This document shows positions 50,120 to 60,838 of a stretch of 64,000 nucleotides of DNA, in pieces; within the stretch, counting starts at the first letter, position 1; each line of letters opens with the position of its first letter. Position numbers and translations under genes: made by a program. The stretch lies in the NCBI RefSeq assembly GCF_021129235.1, contig NZ_JAJOMA010000020.1, positions 62,001 to 126,000 of the forward strand. Direction: 5' to 3'. The notes under the pieces are model-generated. The model saw only the letters and a list, made by a program, of their open reading frames with translations. It had not been told where the DNA came from and did not search any database. The DNA comes from Kineosporia mesophila. Its GTDB lineage: Bacteria > Actinomycetota > Actinomycetes > Actinomycetales > Kineosporiaceae.

Positions 50120-50477
50120 CGACGGTGCTCCAGATCTGAAACATCCGGGCCGTCATCACGGCCACGGCAAAGCAGGCAATGAAGATCACCAGGACGCTGG
50201 TCCTGGACTTGTCCGCGGCCGACCAGAACACTCCTGCGGGTAGGATCAGCAGCTCACTGGCGGCGTAGGCGATGAACGTGGCGGTCTCGTCGGGCCGTTC
50301 GCCGCGCGTCACCAGCACGATCGCGACGATCAGCTGGACCAGCAGCAGCACCTCGAAGGCGATCAGCACCAGCAGCATGGTGTTGCTGGCCCGGCGGTCC
50401 CGGGCGAAGAGCAGAACGCTCCAGATCGAGGTGATCAGGCCGAGGGCGATCACCGGGCCGGACAGGATGCTGCTCAC
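50112..50477 (-). CDS. Four-helix integral membrane protein
   Basis: The 121-residue protein has four membrane helices (about 5-25, 33-57, 66-84 and 92-112) with basic cytoplasmic turns. It is the first gene of a two-gene operon with the following membrane protein. GTG or ATG near 50477 starts it (MSSILSGPVIALG). Function unknown; no channel or transporter motif is visible. Confidence 0.7.
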   Translation of the reverse strand: MSSILSGPVIALGLITSIWSVLLFARDRRASNTMLLVLIAFEVLLLVQLIVAIVLVTRGERPDETATFIAYAASELLILPAGVFWSAADKSRTSVLVIFIACFAVAVMTARMFQIWSTVGG

Positions 50478-50551
50478 GAGGAGGCACTCTAATGGGGGCG
50501 CCGCGGCACTGCGCCTATCGGGCCGATCGCCCGGTGTACCAGGATGGGGGC

Positions 50552-50866
50552 ATGTCTTATGTGGTCATCAACGTACTGACCGTTCCCGGTGGACGCGGCG
50601 AGGTGCTGGAGCAGCGCTTCAGCACCCGCGCCGGCATGGTGGAGAACAGCAAGGGCTTCGAGCACTTCGAGCTCCTGCGCCCGGTCGAGGGTACCGACCA
50701 GTACCTGGTCTACACCCGGTGGAACACCAAGGAGGACTTCGAGGCCTGGCAGTCCTCGCAGGCCTTCGCCCGGGGCCACGGTGAGGGCAGCGCCCGCCCG
50801 GCCGGCGACGGTCCCGCCGCCACCGGCTCGAGCATCTGGGCCTTCGAGATCGTCACCGAGGCCTGA
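50552..50866 (+). CDS. mhuD: MhuD-like haem-degrading monooxygenase
   Basis: The 104-residue ABM-domain protein aligns along its length with mycobacterial MhuD (Rv3592), including GMVENSKGFEHFELLRPV and the C-terminal FEIV. The catalytic residues are in place: N7, W66 and the haem-ligand H76 (H75 in MhuD, one-residue offset). MhuD opens haem to mycobilin and releases iron. Short ABM proteins are varied, so haem oxidation needs testing. ATG 50552 gives the right N-terminus; a start 60 nt earlier would add unrelated residues. Confidence 0.78.
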   Translation: MSYVVINVLTVPGGRGEVLEQRFSTRAGMVENSKGFEHFELLRPVEGTDQYLVYTRWNTKEDFEAWQSSQAFARGHGEGSARPAGDGPAATGSSIWAFEIVTEA

Positions 50867-50881
50867 GGGGCTTTCACCGAT

Positions 50882-51349
50882 TCAGGACGCGGGTGCTCTC
50901 CCCGGCGGGAACCCGCCGGTGGCGATCGGTCCCCACCGCTCGGGGGTGATCCGGATCAGGCTCTTGCCCTGCTTGACCATGGCCTCGCGGTACTCGTCCC
51001 AGTCCGGGTGCTCACCGGCGATGCTGCGGAAGTACTCGACCAGCGGCTCGACCGAGTCGGGCAGGTCGATCACCTCGGCGGTGCCGTCGACCTGGACGTA
51101 GGCGCCGTTCCACTCGTCGGACTGGATGCAGACCGACGCGGTGGGACGGCGCTTCAGGTTGATGGCCTTGGCCCGCTCGGGGTAGGTCGAGATGACGATC
51201 CGGCCCTGTGGGTCGACACCGCAGGAGACCAGGGACAGCTGTGGGCTGCCGTCGGAGCGGGTGGTGACGAGCGTGGCCCGGTGGCGCGGCCGGATGAACT
51301 CCAGCAGCTCCTCGAGCTCCACGCGCTTCGCGGTGGCGATGGTTGGCAT
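50882..51349 (-). CDS. PPOX-class F420-dependent flavin/deazaflavin protein
   Basis: A 155-residue split beta-barrel protein of the FDOR-B/PPOX type, similar to Rv1155. The segments RHRATLVTTRSDGSPQLSLV (residues 22-41) and GRIVISTYPERAKAINLKR form the cofactor site. F420 binding is expected from the family; the substrate is unknown. ATG 51349 is the start. It is convergent with mhuD, 15 bp apart. Confidence 0.82.
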   Translation of the reverse strand: MPTIATAKRVELEELLEFIRPRHRATLVTTRSDGSPQLSLVSCGVDPQGRIVISTYPERAKAINLKRRPTASVCIQSDEWNGAYVQVDGTAEVIDLPDSVEPLVEYFRSIAGEHPDWDEYREAMVKQGKSLIRITPERWGPIATGGFPPGRAPAS

Positions 51350-51398
51350 AACGTCAATCTAATGCCGCGCTGACCTGACGCTCCTTAGCCTGCGACCC

Positions 51399-52775
51399 AT
51401 GCGACACACCAAGCGGATCCTTGCGGGCACGGTAGCGAGTTTGATGTTGTGCGGCGGCATTGCGTTCTCCGCCTCGGCGGCCGAACCCGAGACGGTGACC
51501 TATACGGCCAGCGACGCCGTGATCGCCAACCCCGAACGCGGCTTCTACAAGCACACCGAGACGCACAGCACCGGCTACACCCCCTTGAACGCGCAAACCC
51601 TTGCCGGATACCGGGATCAGGGCATCACCCAGATTCTGCGGGTGTTCTACCTGGAAGACTTCGCCTCCGGCGCCGCCATCAGTGACGCCTACCTGGCGAA
51701 GGTGCGCGCCGACCTCGACACCGCGCGGGAGGCCGGGATCTCGGTCATCGTGCGCTTCGCCTACGCGCAGGGCGGCGACTGGCCGTACAGCGCGCCCTAC
51801 GGCGACGCCTCGCTCGACACCGTGCTGGCTCACATCGACCAGCTGAAACCGGTCTTCAGTGACTACGTCGACGTGATCGAGCTCGTGCAGCAGGGTTTCA
51901 TCGGCCTGTGGGGTGAGGGTTACTACACCGACCACTTCGTGGCCGACCCGGCCAACCCCGGGGTGGTCACGGCCGCCGATTGGGAGAAGCGCAACGCCGT
52001 GCTGAAGGCCCTGCTCGACGCGGTGCCGGACGAGCGGATGGTGGCGGCCCGCACCATGTTCTCGAAGCAGCAGTACGTGGGGTCGGCCGATCCGCTGACG
52101 GCGTCGGACGGCTTCAGCGGATCGGACCAGGCCCGCATCGGCCATCACAACGACTGTTTCCTGGCCTCGGCCGACGACTACGGCACGTTCCTGTCCGACC
52201 CGATCACGCTCGACCAGGAGTACCTGGAGGCCGACAGCGCCTACCTGCCGGTCGGCGGGGAGACCTGCGGAGTGAACGCACCGCGCTCGGAGTGGGCCAG
52301 TGCCTCGGCCGAAATGCAGCGCTATCACTACAGTTACCTCAACCGCGACTACAACGCCGACGTGCTGAACAGCTGGGGCGAGACCGGTCTCACCGAGACG
52401 GCCCAGAAGCTGGGCTACCGCTTCGTGATGACGGAGAGCACGGTCTCGGACGATTCGGTGTCGCTGAGCGTACGCAACGACGGCTGGGCCGCGCCCTACA
52501 ACCTGCGCACGGCGCAGCTGGTGCTGAAGAGCGCGGACGCCACCCACCCGGTGGCCTTCGAGGACCACTCCGACGTACGGACCTGGGCGCCGGGTGAGAC
52601 GGTCACGCTCACAGGGCTTCTGGATGAGGTCCCGGCCGGCACGTACGACGTCTACCTCTCCGTCCCGTCGGCTTCGTCGGCTTCCGGGGACTATGCCGTC
52701 CAGGTCGCCAACCAGGGCACCTGGGACGCGGCGACGGGGCTGAACGACCTGAAGCAGAAGGTCACGGTCGGCTAG
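51399..52775 (+). CDS. Secreted DUF4874/DUF4832 protein
   Basis: The 458-residue precursor has a Sec signal peptide (KR, hydrophobic core, cleavage after ASA at about residue 27). The mature part starts with the DUF4874 pattern NPERGFYKH and a TIM-barrel-like region (LRVFYLEDF, ISVIVRFAYAQGGDW, ELVQQGFIGLWGEGYYTD). The DUF4832 beta-sandwich follows (DSVSLSVRNDGWAAPYNLR, TYDVYLSVPS). It may be a glycoside hydrolase-like exoprotein acting outside the cell; the substrate is unknown. ATG 51399 is the start. A terminator and a dispersed palindrome follow. Confidence 0.85.
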   Translation: MRHTKRILAGTVASLMLCGGIAFSASAAEPETVTYTASDAVIANPERGFYKHTETHSTGYTPLNAQTLAGYRDQGITQILRVFYLEDFASGAAISDAYLAKVRADLDTAREAGISVIVRFAYAQGGDWPYSAPYGDASLDTVLAHIDQLKPVFSDYVDVIELVQQGFIGLWGEGYYTDHFVADPANPGVVTAADWEKRNAVLKALLDAVPDERMVAARTMFSKQQYVGSADPLTASDGFSGSDQARIGHHNDCFLASADDYGTFLSDPITLDQEYLEADSAYLPVGGETCGVNAPRSEWASASAEMQRYHYSYLNRDYNADVLNSWGETGLTETAQKLGYRFVMTESTVSDDSVSLSVRNDGWAAPYNLRTAQLVLKSADATHPVAFEDHSDVRTWAPGETVTLTGLLDEVPAGTYDVYLSVPSASSASGDYAVQVANQGTWDAATGLNDLKQKVTVG

Positions 52776-52785
52776 AGGTGAGATG

Positions 52786-52820
52786 GGGTGCCCGCCTCTT
52801 CGTCGAGGAGGTGGGCACCC
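52786..52820 (+). terminator. Terminator after the secreted protein gene
   Basis: A 13-bp stem with one mismatch (52786-52798 with 52808-52820). Confidence 0.7.
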
Positions 52821-52838
52821 TCGTCCCCGCCCCTTCGT

Positions 52839-52923
52839 CCGTGATCATGCAAAACCTCCCCAGAGTTCTAGAACTGTGGTCTCGAGAGTTCTAGAACGCC
52901 GGGGAGGTTTTGCATGATCACGG
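52839..52923. repeat. Dispersed palindrome, copy C
   Basis: Arms of 23 bp (52839-52861 and 52901-52923) enclose two GTTCTAGAAC modules. It lies between convergent genes, like copies B and D. Confidence 0.85.
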
Positions 52924-52932
52924 AAGGGTTTT

Positions 52933-53811
52933 TTAGTAGGACAGGTAGACCGCACCCATGTCCTTGTCGCCGTGGCCGTCCTGCTCGGCGCGGGCGAAGT
53001 GCTCACGGGCGATCGCCACGAAGGCCGGGTCGGCGCCGGCGGCGCGGGCGCCCTCCTCGATCAGGCCGGCGTCCTTCAGGGCGCCGCTCAGGGCGAAGGA
53101 GGGGTCGAAGGCGCCGTCGAGCATGGCCTGGCCCTTGATCTGCACATAGGGGGCGTCGACGGCTCCGCCCTTCACCGACTCCAGGAACAGGGCCGGGTCC
53201 AGGCCGAAGGCCTCGGCCATCTTCAGCGACTGGGCCACGCCGACGGTCACGGTGGCCACCCAGCCATTGGCCACCAGCTTCAGCCGGGTGCCGGCGCCGA
53301 CCTCGCCGACCCACAGCGTTCTGGCGCCGATGGCCTCGAGAACCGGTGCGACGGCGTCCTTCACCGATTCCGGGCCGGAGGCGAGCACGGTCAGGGTGCC
53401 CTGCTCGGCCGGGCCCTTGGTGCCGAGCACGGGCGCGTCGACGTAGACCAGACCGTGCTGCGCGGCCAGGGCGGCGAGCCGGTCGTTGCCCTCGACGCCG
53501 ACCGTGCTGGTCTGCAGCCAGAGGGTGCCCTCGGCCAGGCCGGGCGCGGCCTGCTCGATCGCGGCGGCGACGCTGTCGGCGTCGAACAGCATGGTGACGA
53601 CGATGTCGGCGCCGGTCACGGCCTCGGCGGCGGAGCCGGCGGCCAGGGCGCCGTCCTCGGTCAGGGGCCGGGCCTTGTCCGGGGTGCGGTTCCAGGCCCG
53701 CAGCGTCAGTCCGGCCCGGGCGATGTTCCGGCCCATGGCGAGGCCCATGATGCCGGTGCCGAGCAGGGCGACGACGGGCGGAGTCGGCGTGGGTCCGGGG
53801 GAATTGGTCAC
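52933..53811 (-). CDS. NAD(P)-dependent beta-hydroxyacid dehydrogenase family protein
   Basis: A 292-residue member of the 3-hydroxyisobutyrate dehydrogenase family. It has the cofactor loop LLGTGIMGLAMGRN (residues 16-29) with AWNRT (NADP-type Arg/Asn pocket), the substrate loop DAPVLGTKGPAEQGTL near residue 125, and catalytic Lys in GAGTRLKLVANGW. The true substrate is unknown; glyoxylate/succinic semialdehyde reductases are close relatives. GTG 53811 was chosen; the first 12 Pro/Thr-rich residues may be dispensable. Confidence 0.85.
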   Translation of the reverse strand: MTNSPGPTPTPPVVALLGTGIMGLAMGRNIARAGLTLRAWNRTPDKARPLTEDGALAAGSAAEAVTGADIVVTMLFDADSVAAAIEQAAPGLAEGTLWLQTSTVGVEGNDRLAALAAQHGLVYVDAPVLGTKGPAEQGTLTVLASGPESVKDAVAPVLEAIGARTLWVGEVGAGTRLKLVANGWVATVTVGVAQSLKMAEAFGLDPALFLESVKGGAVDAPYVQIKGQAMLDGAFDPSFALSGALKDAGLIEEGARAAGADPAFVAIAREHFARAEQDGHGDKDMGAVYLSY

Positions 53812-54109
53812 GCGGCCGAGGCTACGCTGAGGCCGGTTGCTATGGGTGAGCAGAAGTCGCCATCCGGGAAAGGCCAGGACATGGCGTGGCAGATTTTAAC
53901 CACGCTATACGGTCTAAATCAGTCTAAACTGTCCAAAGGGCGAGACAAGTGCCACGCGGCTCCAGGAGGCGTGCGGTGCCCTTAGTGCCTAGGGTTACAA
54001 GGCGTGAATGACGTCACGATGGGTGATTCGTCATTGGACGTTCCTTTCCGTCATCACCCGCGTCGCCTTGGACACGCGGACCGATGACCTGACCAGGAAG
54101 GCCGACCCC
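53812..54109. other. Divergent promoter region before otsAB
   Basis: No gene is supported. GTCTAAA occurs twice (about 53920-53936, GGTCTAAATCAGTCTAAA) in an AT-rich patch and may belong to a promoter. TGACGTCA at about 54008 is a perfect octamer palindrome. Confidence 0.4.
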
Positions 54110-56632
<2,523 letters not shown>

Positions 56633-56800
56633 TCACCCGGATGCGGAGAATCACGGCGTAGGGCGTCAGTTGGGCCATTTTGATGAATAGGTGCAGGGGC
56701 GTACATCTCGGGATGCCGCGTCGGTGGGTACGTGATTCGATCTTGGTGTCGGAAAGATCGAATGGCGCCTGGCGCCTCTTCAAATGACGGGAGCTCCATC

Positions 56801-56947
56801 ATGCCTCTCTGGCTGATCCTCATCATCGTCGGTGTCGTGCTGGCCGTTCTCGGCTTCGGCGGCGTCGGCAACCTGCTCATCTGGATCGGCGTGATCGTCC
56901 TCGTCGTTGGTGCGGTGCTCGCACTGGTCGGCCGTTCCAGGGTCTAG
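56801..56947 (+). CDS. 48-residue hydrophobic membrane protein
   Basis: Two membrane helices (residues 3-20 and 25-44) are linked by a Gly-rich turn (GFGGVGN). Small Gly/Val/Leu-rich proteins of this kind are common and uncharacterised in actinobacteria. ATG 56801 has GGGAG 7 nt upstream. A hairpin follows. Confidence 0.7.
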   Translation: MPLWLILIIVGVVLAVLGFGGVGNLLIWIGVIVLVVGAVLALVGRSRV

Positions 56948-56984
56948 CACCTGTTGAGCGCCGTCCGACCACGGCCAGGCATCA

Positions 56985-57019
56985 TCGTGGGCGTTACCTG
57001 AAAAAGGTGGCGCCCACGA
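56985..57019 (+). terminator. Terminator after the small membrane protein gene
   Basis: Stem TCGTGGGCG (56985-56993) with 57011-57019, extended inward by a short ACCT/AGGT pairing around GAAAA. Confidence 0.7.
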
Positions 57020-57139
57020 GGCGTTTTGGCGGAACGTCACCTGCGAACGGGTTGCCCGGTCCTGGCCCCTCCCCCTAAAGGGCCACGCGACTCCGCCGGA
57101 CGGCCCTTTCCGGGTCGGCTCTACGCACCTTGGACTCTC

Positions 57140-57265
57140 CGTCACAGGAGTGGAGGCTGGGGACAGGGGCACGGGTGGTCCCACTGAAGGGCGTCACTCG
57201 ACCGGGCTAAAGGTCATCGGAACGACTGCCGAACTCCGCTGGGAAAGCGCGGGTTGCCCCGGACG
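57140..57265 (+). ncRNA. Probable c-di-AMP (ydaO-type) riboswitch
   Basis: The 5' leader of the NlpC/P60 gene contains features of the actinobacterial ydaO motif: GCTGGGGACA at 57155, CCACTGAAGG, CGGGCTAAAGG, and the late GCCGAACTCCGCTGGG followed by AAAGC. In streptomycetes and relatives this riboswitch precedes genes of cell-wall hydrolases (NlpC/P60, Rpf, transglycosylases). Assignment by eye; boundaries are approximate. Confidence 0.6.
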
Positions 57266-57298
57266 GGTGCACCCGCGAGTGCGGAGAGAGGTGGCAAG

Positions 57299-58591
57299 GT
57301 GCGAGCGAAACGGCGACGATCACGGGCCCGCGACACGGCTGCGGTTCTCGCACTGGCCACGGTGCTCGTCGGTGGCCCGGCCCTGAGTGCGGCGGCGGAC
57401 GAACCGGTTCCCGGTCAGGACGACGTGCGCCGGGCCCAGCGGAAGACGGCGCAGGCGCAGTCTCGCGTGGACGCCATCCAGGCCCGGATGGACGAGTCGG
57501 CCCGGCGGGCCGAGGCCGCGAACGTGGCGCTCAGTCAGGCCGCCGAGAACTACGACTACGCCCAGGTGCAGCTCCAGGCCGCGGCCAAGGCCTCGGACGA
57601 GGCCCAGGCCGTCGCCCGGCGGGCGAAGCAGCGGCTGGACGGGGCCGAGGAGGACCTGGGCCGGCTCGCCGCCCAGGCGTACCGCAGCGGCGGGCCGATG
57701 GCCCAGCTCGACGTGCTGTTCTCCCCGCTGGGCCCGCAGGACGTGCTCGAGCGGGCCTCGATGATGCAGGTGCTGGCCGGGCACCAGCAGAGCGTGCTGC
57801 GCCGGGCCGACTCGGCCCGGGTGGTGGCCAACAGTCTCATCGCGCAGGCCGAGCAGGCCCTGAAGCGCCGCCAGGCCGCGGCCCGGGCGCTGGAACAGGC
57901 CAAGCGGGAGGCCGAGCAGAAGGCCTCCGCCGCGCGGGCCGCGCTGGCGCAGGACGCCCGGCAGCGGAGCCAGATGCTCACCGAGCTGGCCGCCGCCCGG
58001 CGCACCTCGGTGGCGATCGAGCGGCAGCGCGAGGAAGGGCTGCGCCGGCAGGCCGAGGAACGGCGTGAGGCCGCGGCCCGGAAGGCGGCCGCCGAGCGCG
58101 CCGCCCAGGCCGAACGGGAGGCGGCCGACAACGATTCGGACTCGAATTCTGGTTCGGGCTCGGGTTCGTCCGCCGGAAGCTCCGGTGGGTCCACCTCGTC
58201 GGGCGGCTCGTCCAGCGGCAGCAGCTCGGCGGGTGCCGGGGCGGTGTCCTGGGCCCGCGGCAAGCTCGGCCTGCCCTACCTCTGGGGTGGCGAGGGGCCG
58301 GGCAGCTACGACTGCTCGGGCCTGGTGATGAAGGCCTGGGCCCAGGCCGGTGTGGCCCTGCCGCACTCGTCGCGGTTGCAGTACGCGTCGGTCCAGCACA
58401 TCTCGTACGGCAGCATGCGCCCCGGCGACCTGATCTTCTTCGGCACCAACCCCGGCAACCCCGCCTCGATCCACCACGTGGCGATGTACATCGGCGGTGG
58501 CCAGATGATCGAGGCCCCGTACACCGGCGCGTTCGTCCGGATCGTGCCGGTGCGCAGCTCAGAAGCCATGCCCTACGCCGGCCGCCCCTAA
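57299..58591 (+). CDS. Secreted NlpC/P60 peptidoglycan endopeptidase (RipA-like)
   Basis: The 430-residue protein has a signal peptide (cleavage near AAA-DE, residue 34), a long coiled coil (about 40-280, Ala/Gln/Arg/Glu-rich), a Ser/Gly linker (285-318) and a C-terminal NlpC/P60 domain (320-430) with catalytic C339 (YDCSGLV) and H393 (HHVAMYIG). It cleaves peptide stems of peptidoglycan, and the coiled coil probably controls it through an FtsEX-like complex. GTG 57299 has GAGAGAGG 7 nt upstream. A probable c-di-AMP riboswitch precedes it, linking wall cutting to osmotic signalling. Confidence 0.92.
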   Translation: MRAKRRRSRARDTAAVLALATVLVGGPALSAAADEPVPGQDDVRRAQRKTAQAQSRVDAIQARMDESARRAEAANVALSQAAENYDYAQVQLQAAAKASDEAQAVARRAKQRLDGAEEDLGRLAAQAYRSGGPMAQLDVLFSPLGPQDVLERASMMQVLAGHQQSVLRRADSARVVANSLIAQAEQALKRRQAAARALEQAKREAEQKASAARAALAQDARQRSQMLTELAAARRTSVAIERQREEGLRRQAEERREAAARKAAAERAAQAEREAADNDSDSNSGSGSGSSAGSSGGSTSSGGSSSGSSSAGAGAVSWARGKLGLPYLWGGEGPGSYDCSGLVMKAWAQAGVALPHSSRLQYASVQHISYGSMRPGDLIFFGTNPGNPASIHHVAMYIGGGQMIEAPYTGAFVRIVPVRSSEAMPYAGRP

Positions 58592-58597
58592 ATATTT

Positions 58598-58680
58598 CGT
58601 GATCATGCGAAACCTCCCCAGAGTTCTAGAACTCTCGCCACGACAGTTCTAGAACTCTGGGGAGGTTTCGCATGATCACG
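58598..58680. repeat. Dispersed palindrome, copy D, 35-bp perfect arms
   Basis: Arms 58598-58632 and 58646-58680 are exact reverse complements around a 13-nt loop. It carries GCGAAAC/GTTTCGC where copies B and C have GCAAAAC/GTTTTGC, so both sides changed together. Convergent with ppa. Confidence 0.9.
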
Positions 58681-58741
58681 GCAAAGATCTTGTTGGCTTG
58701 GGAGGCGGGACCTCGTCCTCAATTCGGGCCACAAAACCCGA

Positions 58742-58769
58742 CGGGGCCCCTCGACGGTGAGGGGCCCCG
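58742..58769 (-). terminator. Terminator downstream of ppa
   Basis: An 11-bp perfect stem (58742-58752 with 58759-58769), 6-nt loop, 31 bp after the ppa stop. Confidence 0.75.
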
Positions 58770-58799
58770 GTCGTCCTGAGCTGTGAAAACCTGTGAAGG

Positions 58800-59303
58800 T
58801 CAGTGATACGTGCCGTTCGCCTGCGCCTCGATGAGCCGCTTGCGCGAGTTCTCGATCTCGATCTCGGCCGCGGCCTTGTCGGCCCAGGCCGCGTCCTCGA
58901 CCGACTTGCCCGGCTCGAGGTCCTTGTAGGTCTCGAAGAAGTGCTGGATCTCGAGACGGTAGAACTCGTTGACGTCGGTGAGGTCCTGGAAGACCTCCAG
59001 ACGGGGATCGCCCGAGGGGATGCAGAGGATCTTGTCGTCCCCGCCCTTCTCGTCGCGCATGTGGAACATGCCGATGGCCCGGCACTTCACCAGGCATCCG
59101 GGGAAGGTGGGCTCCTCCAGCAGGACCAGGGCGTCCAGCGGGTCGCCGTCCTCACCGAGCGTGTTGTCGATGAAGCCGTAGTCCGCCGGGTAGCGCGTGG
59201 CGGTGAAGAGCATGCGGTCCAGGCGAATACGGCCGGTCTCGTGGTCGACCTCGTACTTGTTGCGCTGTCCCTTGGGAATCTCGATGGTGACGTCGAAGTC
59301 CAC
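58800..59303 (-). CDS. ppa: Inorganic pyrophosphatase
   Basis: A 167-residue family I enzyme that hydrolyses PPi and so drives biosynthetic reactions. The active-site residues are recognisable: E and K in [11 protein letters not shown] (residues 8-18), RYPADYGFI, and the metal-binding [10 protein letters not shown] (near residue 52) with a later DEKGGDDK. The GTG start at 59303 gives the conserved N-terminus. The divergent neighbour is dacB, a conserved actinobacterial arrangement. Confidence 0.95.
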   Translation of the reverse strand: MDFDVTIEIPKGQRNKYEVDHETGRIRLDRMLFTATRYPADYGFIDNTLGEDGDPLDALVLLEEPTFPGCLVKCRAIGMFHMRDEKGGDDKILCIPSGDPRLEVFQDLTDVNEFYRLEIQHFFETYKDLEPGKSVEDAAWADKAAAEIEIENSRKRLIEAQANGTYH

Positions 59304-59373
59304 GGGTGTTCGCTACCTTCCGGCATGTGGTGTGGGCGGCCCAGCGTAATCTGGTACCTCTGGACCATGGGTT

Positions 59374-60822
59374 GTGATCGGGGTGTCTGACGTCACCCAG
59401 CGGACGTCCAAGCAATTGGTGATCCGCTTGTCCGTCGTGTTCGCTGTTCTCGTCACCGCACTGATCGTCGCTCTGACGGTACTTGGTCCGTTCGGCGATC
59501 GTCAGTCGACCTCCCCGCAGCAGGCCCTTGCGCCCTTGACCGAGAAAGTGCCCGGTGCATCCCTGCCTGAGCAGGAATCGCCCGAGGTTCTGCCCGCGGT
59601 CGACTCGGCGGCGCCGGAGATCTCCGCGACGAAGCTCACAGAACGCATGGCCAAACTGATGAGCAGCAAGGCCCTGGGCAAGTCGGTCTCGGTCGACGTG
59701 CTGGACCCGCTGACCGGCGAGCACGTGCTCAGCCGGGCCTCGGGCACCGCGCGTACCCCGGCGTCCACCGCCAAGCTGCTCACCACCGCCGCCGCGCTCT
59801 CCGCGCTGGGCTCGCACGCCACCGTCACCACTTCGGCGGTGTTCGACGACGACACGGTCTACCTGGTCGGCGGAGGGGACGTGCTGCTCGGCGCGGGGGA
59901 GAGTGACGAGGACGCGGTGGACGGGCACGCCGGCCTGGCCACCCTGGCCGAGCAGGCCGCGGCCGCGCTCTCCGCCAGCGGCTCGACCAGCGTGAAGGTA
60001 GCCCTGGACGACACCCTTTTCGAGGGGCCGGCGATGGCCGGGGGCTGGGACGCCTCCGACGTGACGAACGGCTACGTGGCCCCGGTCTACGCGGCCGAGA
60101 TCAGCGCCGGGCGGCTACAGAAGGGCAACTACGTGCCGCGCTCGGCCGACCCGGGCAAGGCGGCCGCGCAGGCGTTCGCCGACGCCCTGGCCGACCAGGG
60201 CATCACCGTCAAGGGAAAGATCACCCGGTCGGAGGCGCCCGTCGCAGCCACCCCGCTGGGCAAGGTGCAGTCCGCGACCATCGGCGACCAGGTCGAACTC
60301 GCCCTCGACCACAGCGACAACACGATCGCCGAGGCCCTGGGCCGGCTCGTCGCCATCGAGCGCGGCGAGGGGGCGACCTTCTCCGACACCGGCCCGGCCG
60401 TCCTGAACGAGCTGGCCGACCAGGACGTGGAGGTGGGCGGGGCCGTCCTGGCGGACGGCAGCGGGCTTTCCGCTGAAAGCAGAATCCCGGTGCAGGTGCT
60501 GACGGCGGTGCTCGCCCTGGCCGCCGGTGAGGACGGCGCGCAGCTGCGGCCGATGCTCAGCGGGATGCCGATCGCAGGGGTGTCCGGCACGCTCGCCGAG
60601 CGCTTCGGGGCGACGTCGGAGAGTGCGGCGACCGGGCTGGTCCGGGCCAAGACGGGCACGCTGAGTGGCGTCAGCTCACTGGCTGGGACGCTGGTGGACG
60701 AGGACGGGCGCTACCTGGTGTTCGCGGTGATGGCCGACAAGGTGCCCTCCACCGCGGCCGCCCGCGAGGCGCTGGACCGCTTCGCCACCGGCCTCGTGGG
60801 GTGCGGCTGCTCCGGGGGGTAG
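59374..60822 (+). CDS. dacB: D-alanyl-D-alanine carboxypeptidase/endopeptidase (PBP4, DacB type)
   Basis: A 482-residue class C penicillin-binding protein (peptidase S13). An N-terminal membrane helix (about 17-38) anchors it outside the cell. Catalytic motifs are SxxK in PASTAKLL (near residue 130), SxN in SDNTIAE (near 313) and KTG in AKTGTLSG (near 428). It trims or cuts peptidoglycan peptides. GTG 59374 was kept; a GTG three codons later is equally possible. Followed by the zincin, tilS, hpt and ftsH genes, the usual actinobacterial order. Confidence 0.92.
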   Translation: MIGVSDVTQRTSKQLVIRLSVVFAVLVTALIVALTVLGPFGDRQSTSPQQALAPLTEKVPGASLPEQESPEVLPAVDSAAPEISATKLTERMAKLMSSKALGKSVSVDVLDPLTGEHVLSRASGTARTPASTAKLLTTAAALSALGSHATVTTSAVFDDDTVYLVGGGDVLLGAGESDEDAVDGHAGLATLAEQAAAALSASGSTSVKVALDDTLFEGPAMAGGWDASDVTNGYVAPVYAAEISAGRLQKGNYVPRSADPGKAAAQAFADALADQGITVKGKITRSEAPVAATPLGKVQSATIGDQVELALDHSDNTIAEALGRLVAIERGEGATFSDTGPAVLNELADQDVEVGGAVLADGSGLSAESRIPVQVLTAVLALAAGEDGAQLRPMLSGMPIAGVSGTLAERFGATSESAATGLVRAKTGTLSGVSSLAGTLVDEDGRYLVFAVMADKVPSTAAAREALDRFATGLVGCGCSGG

Positions 60823-60838
60823 CACGTACCGTGGGTGC

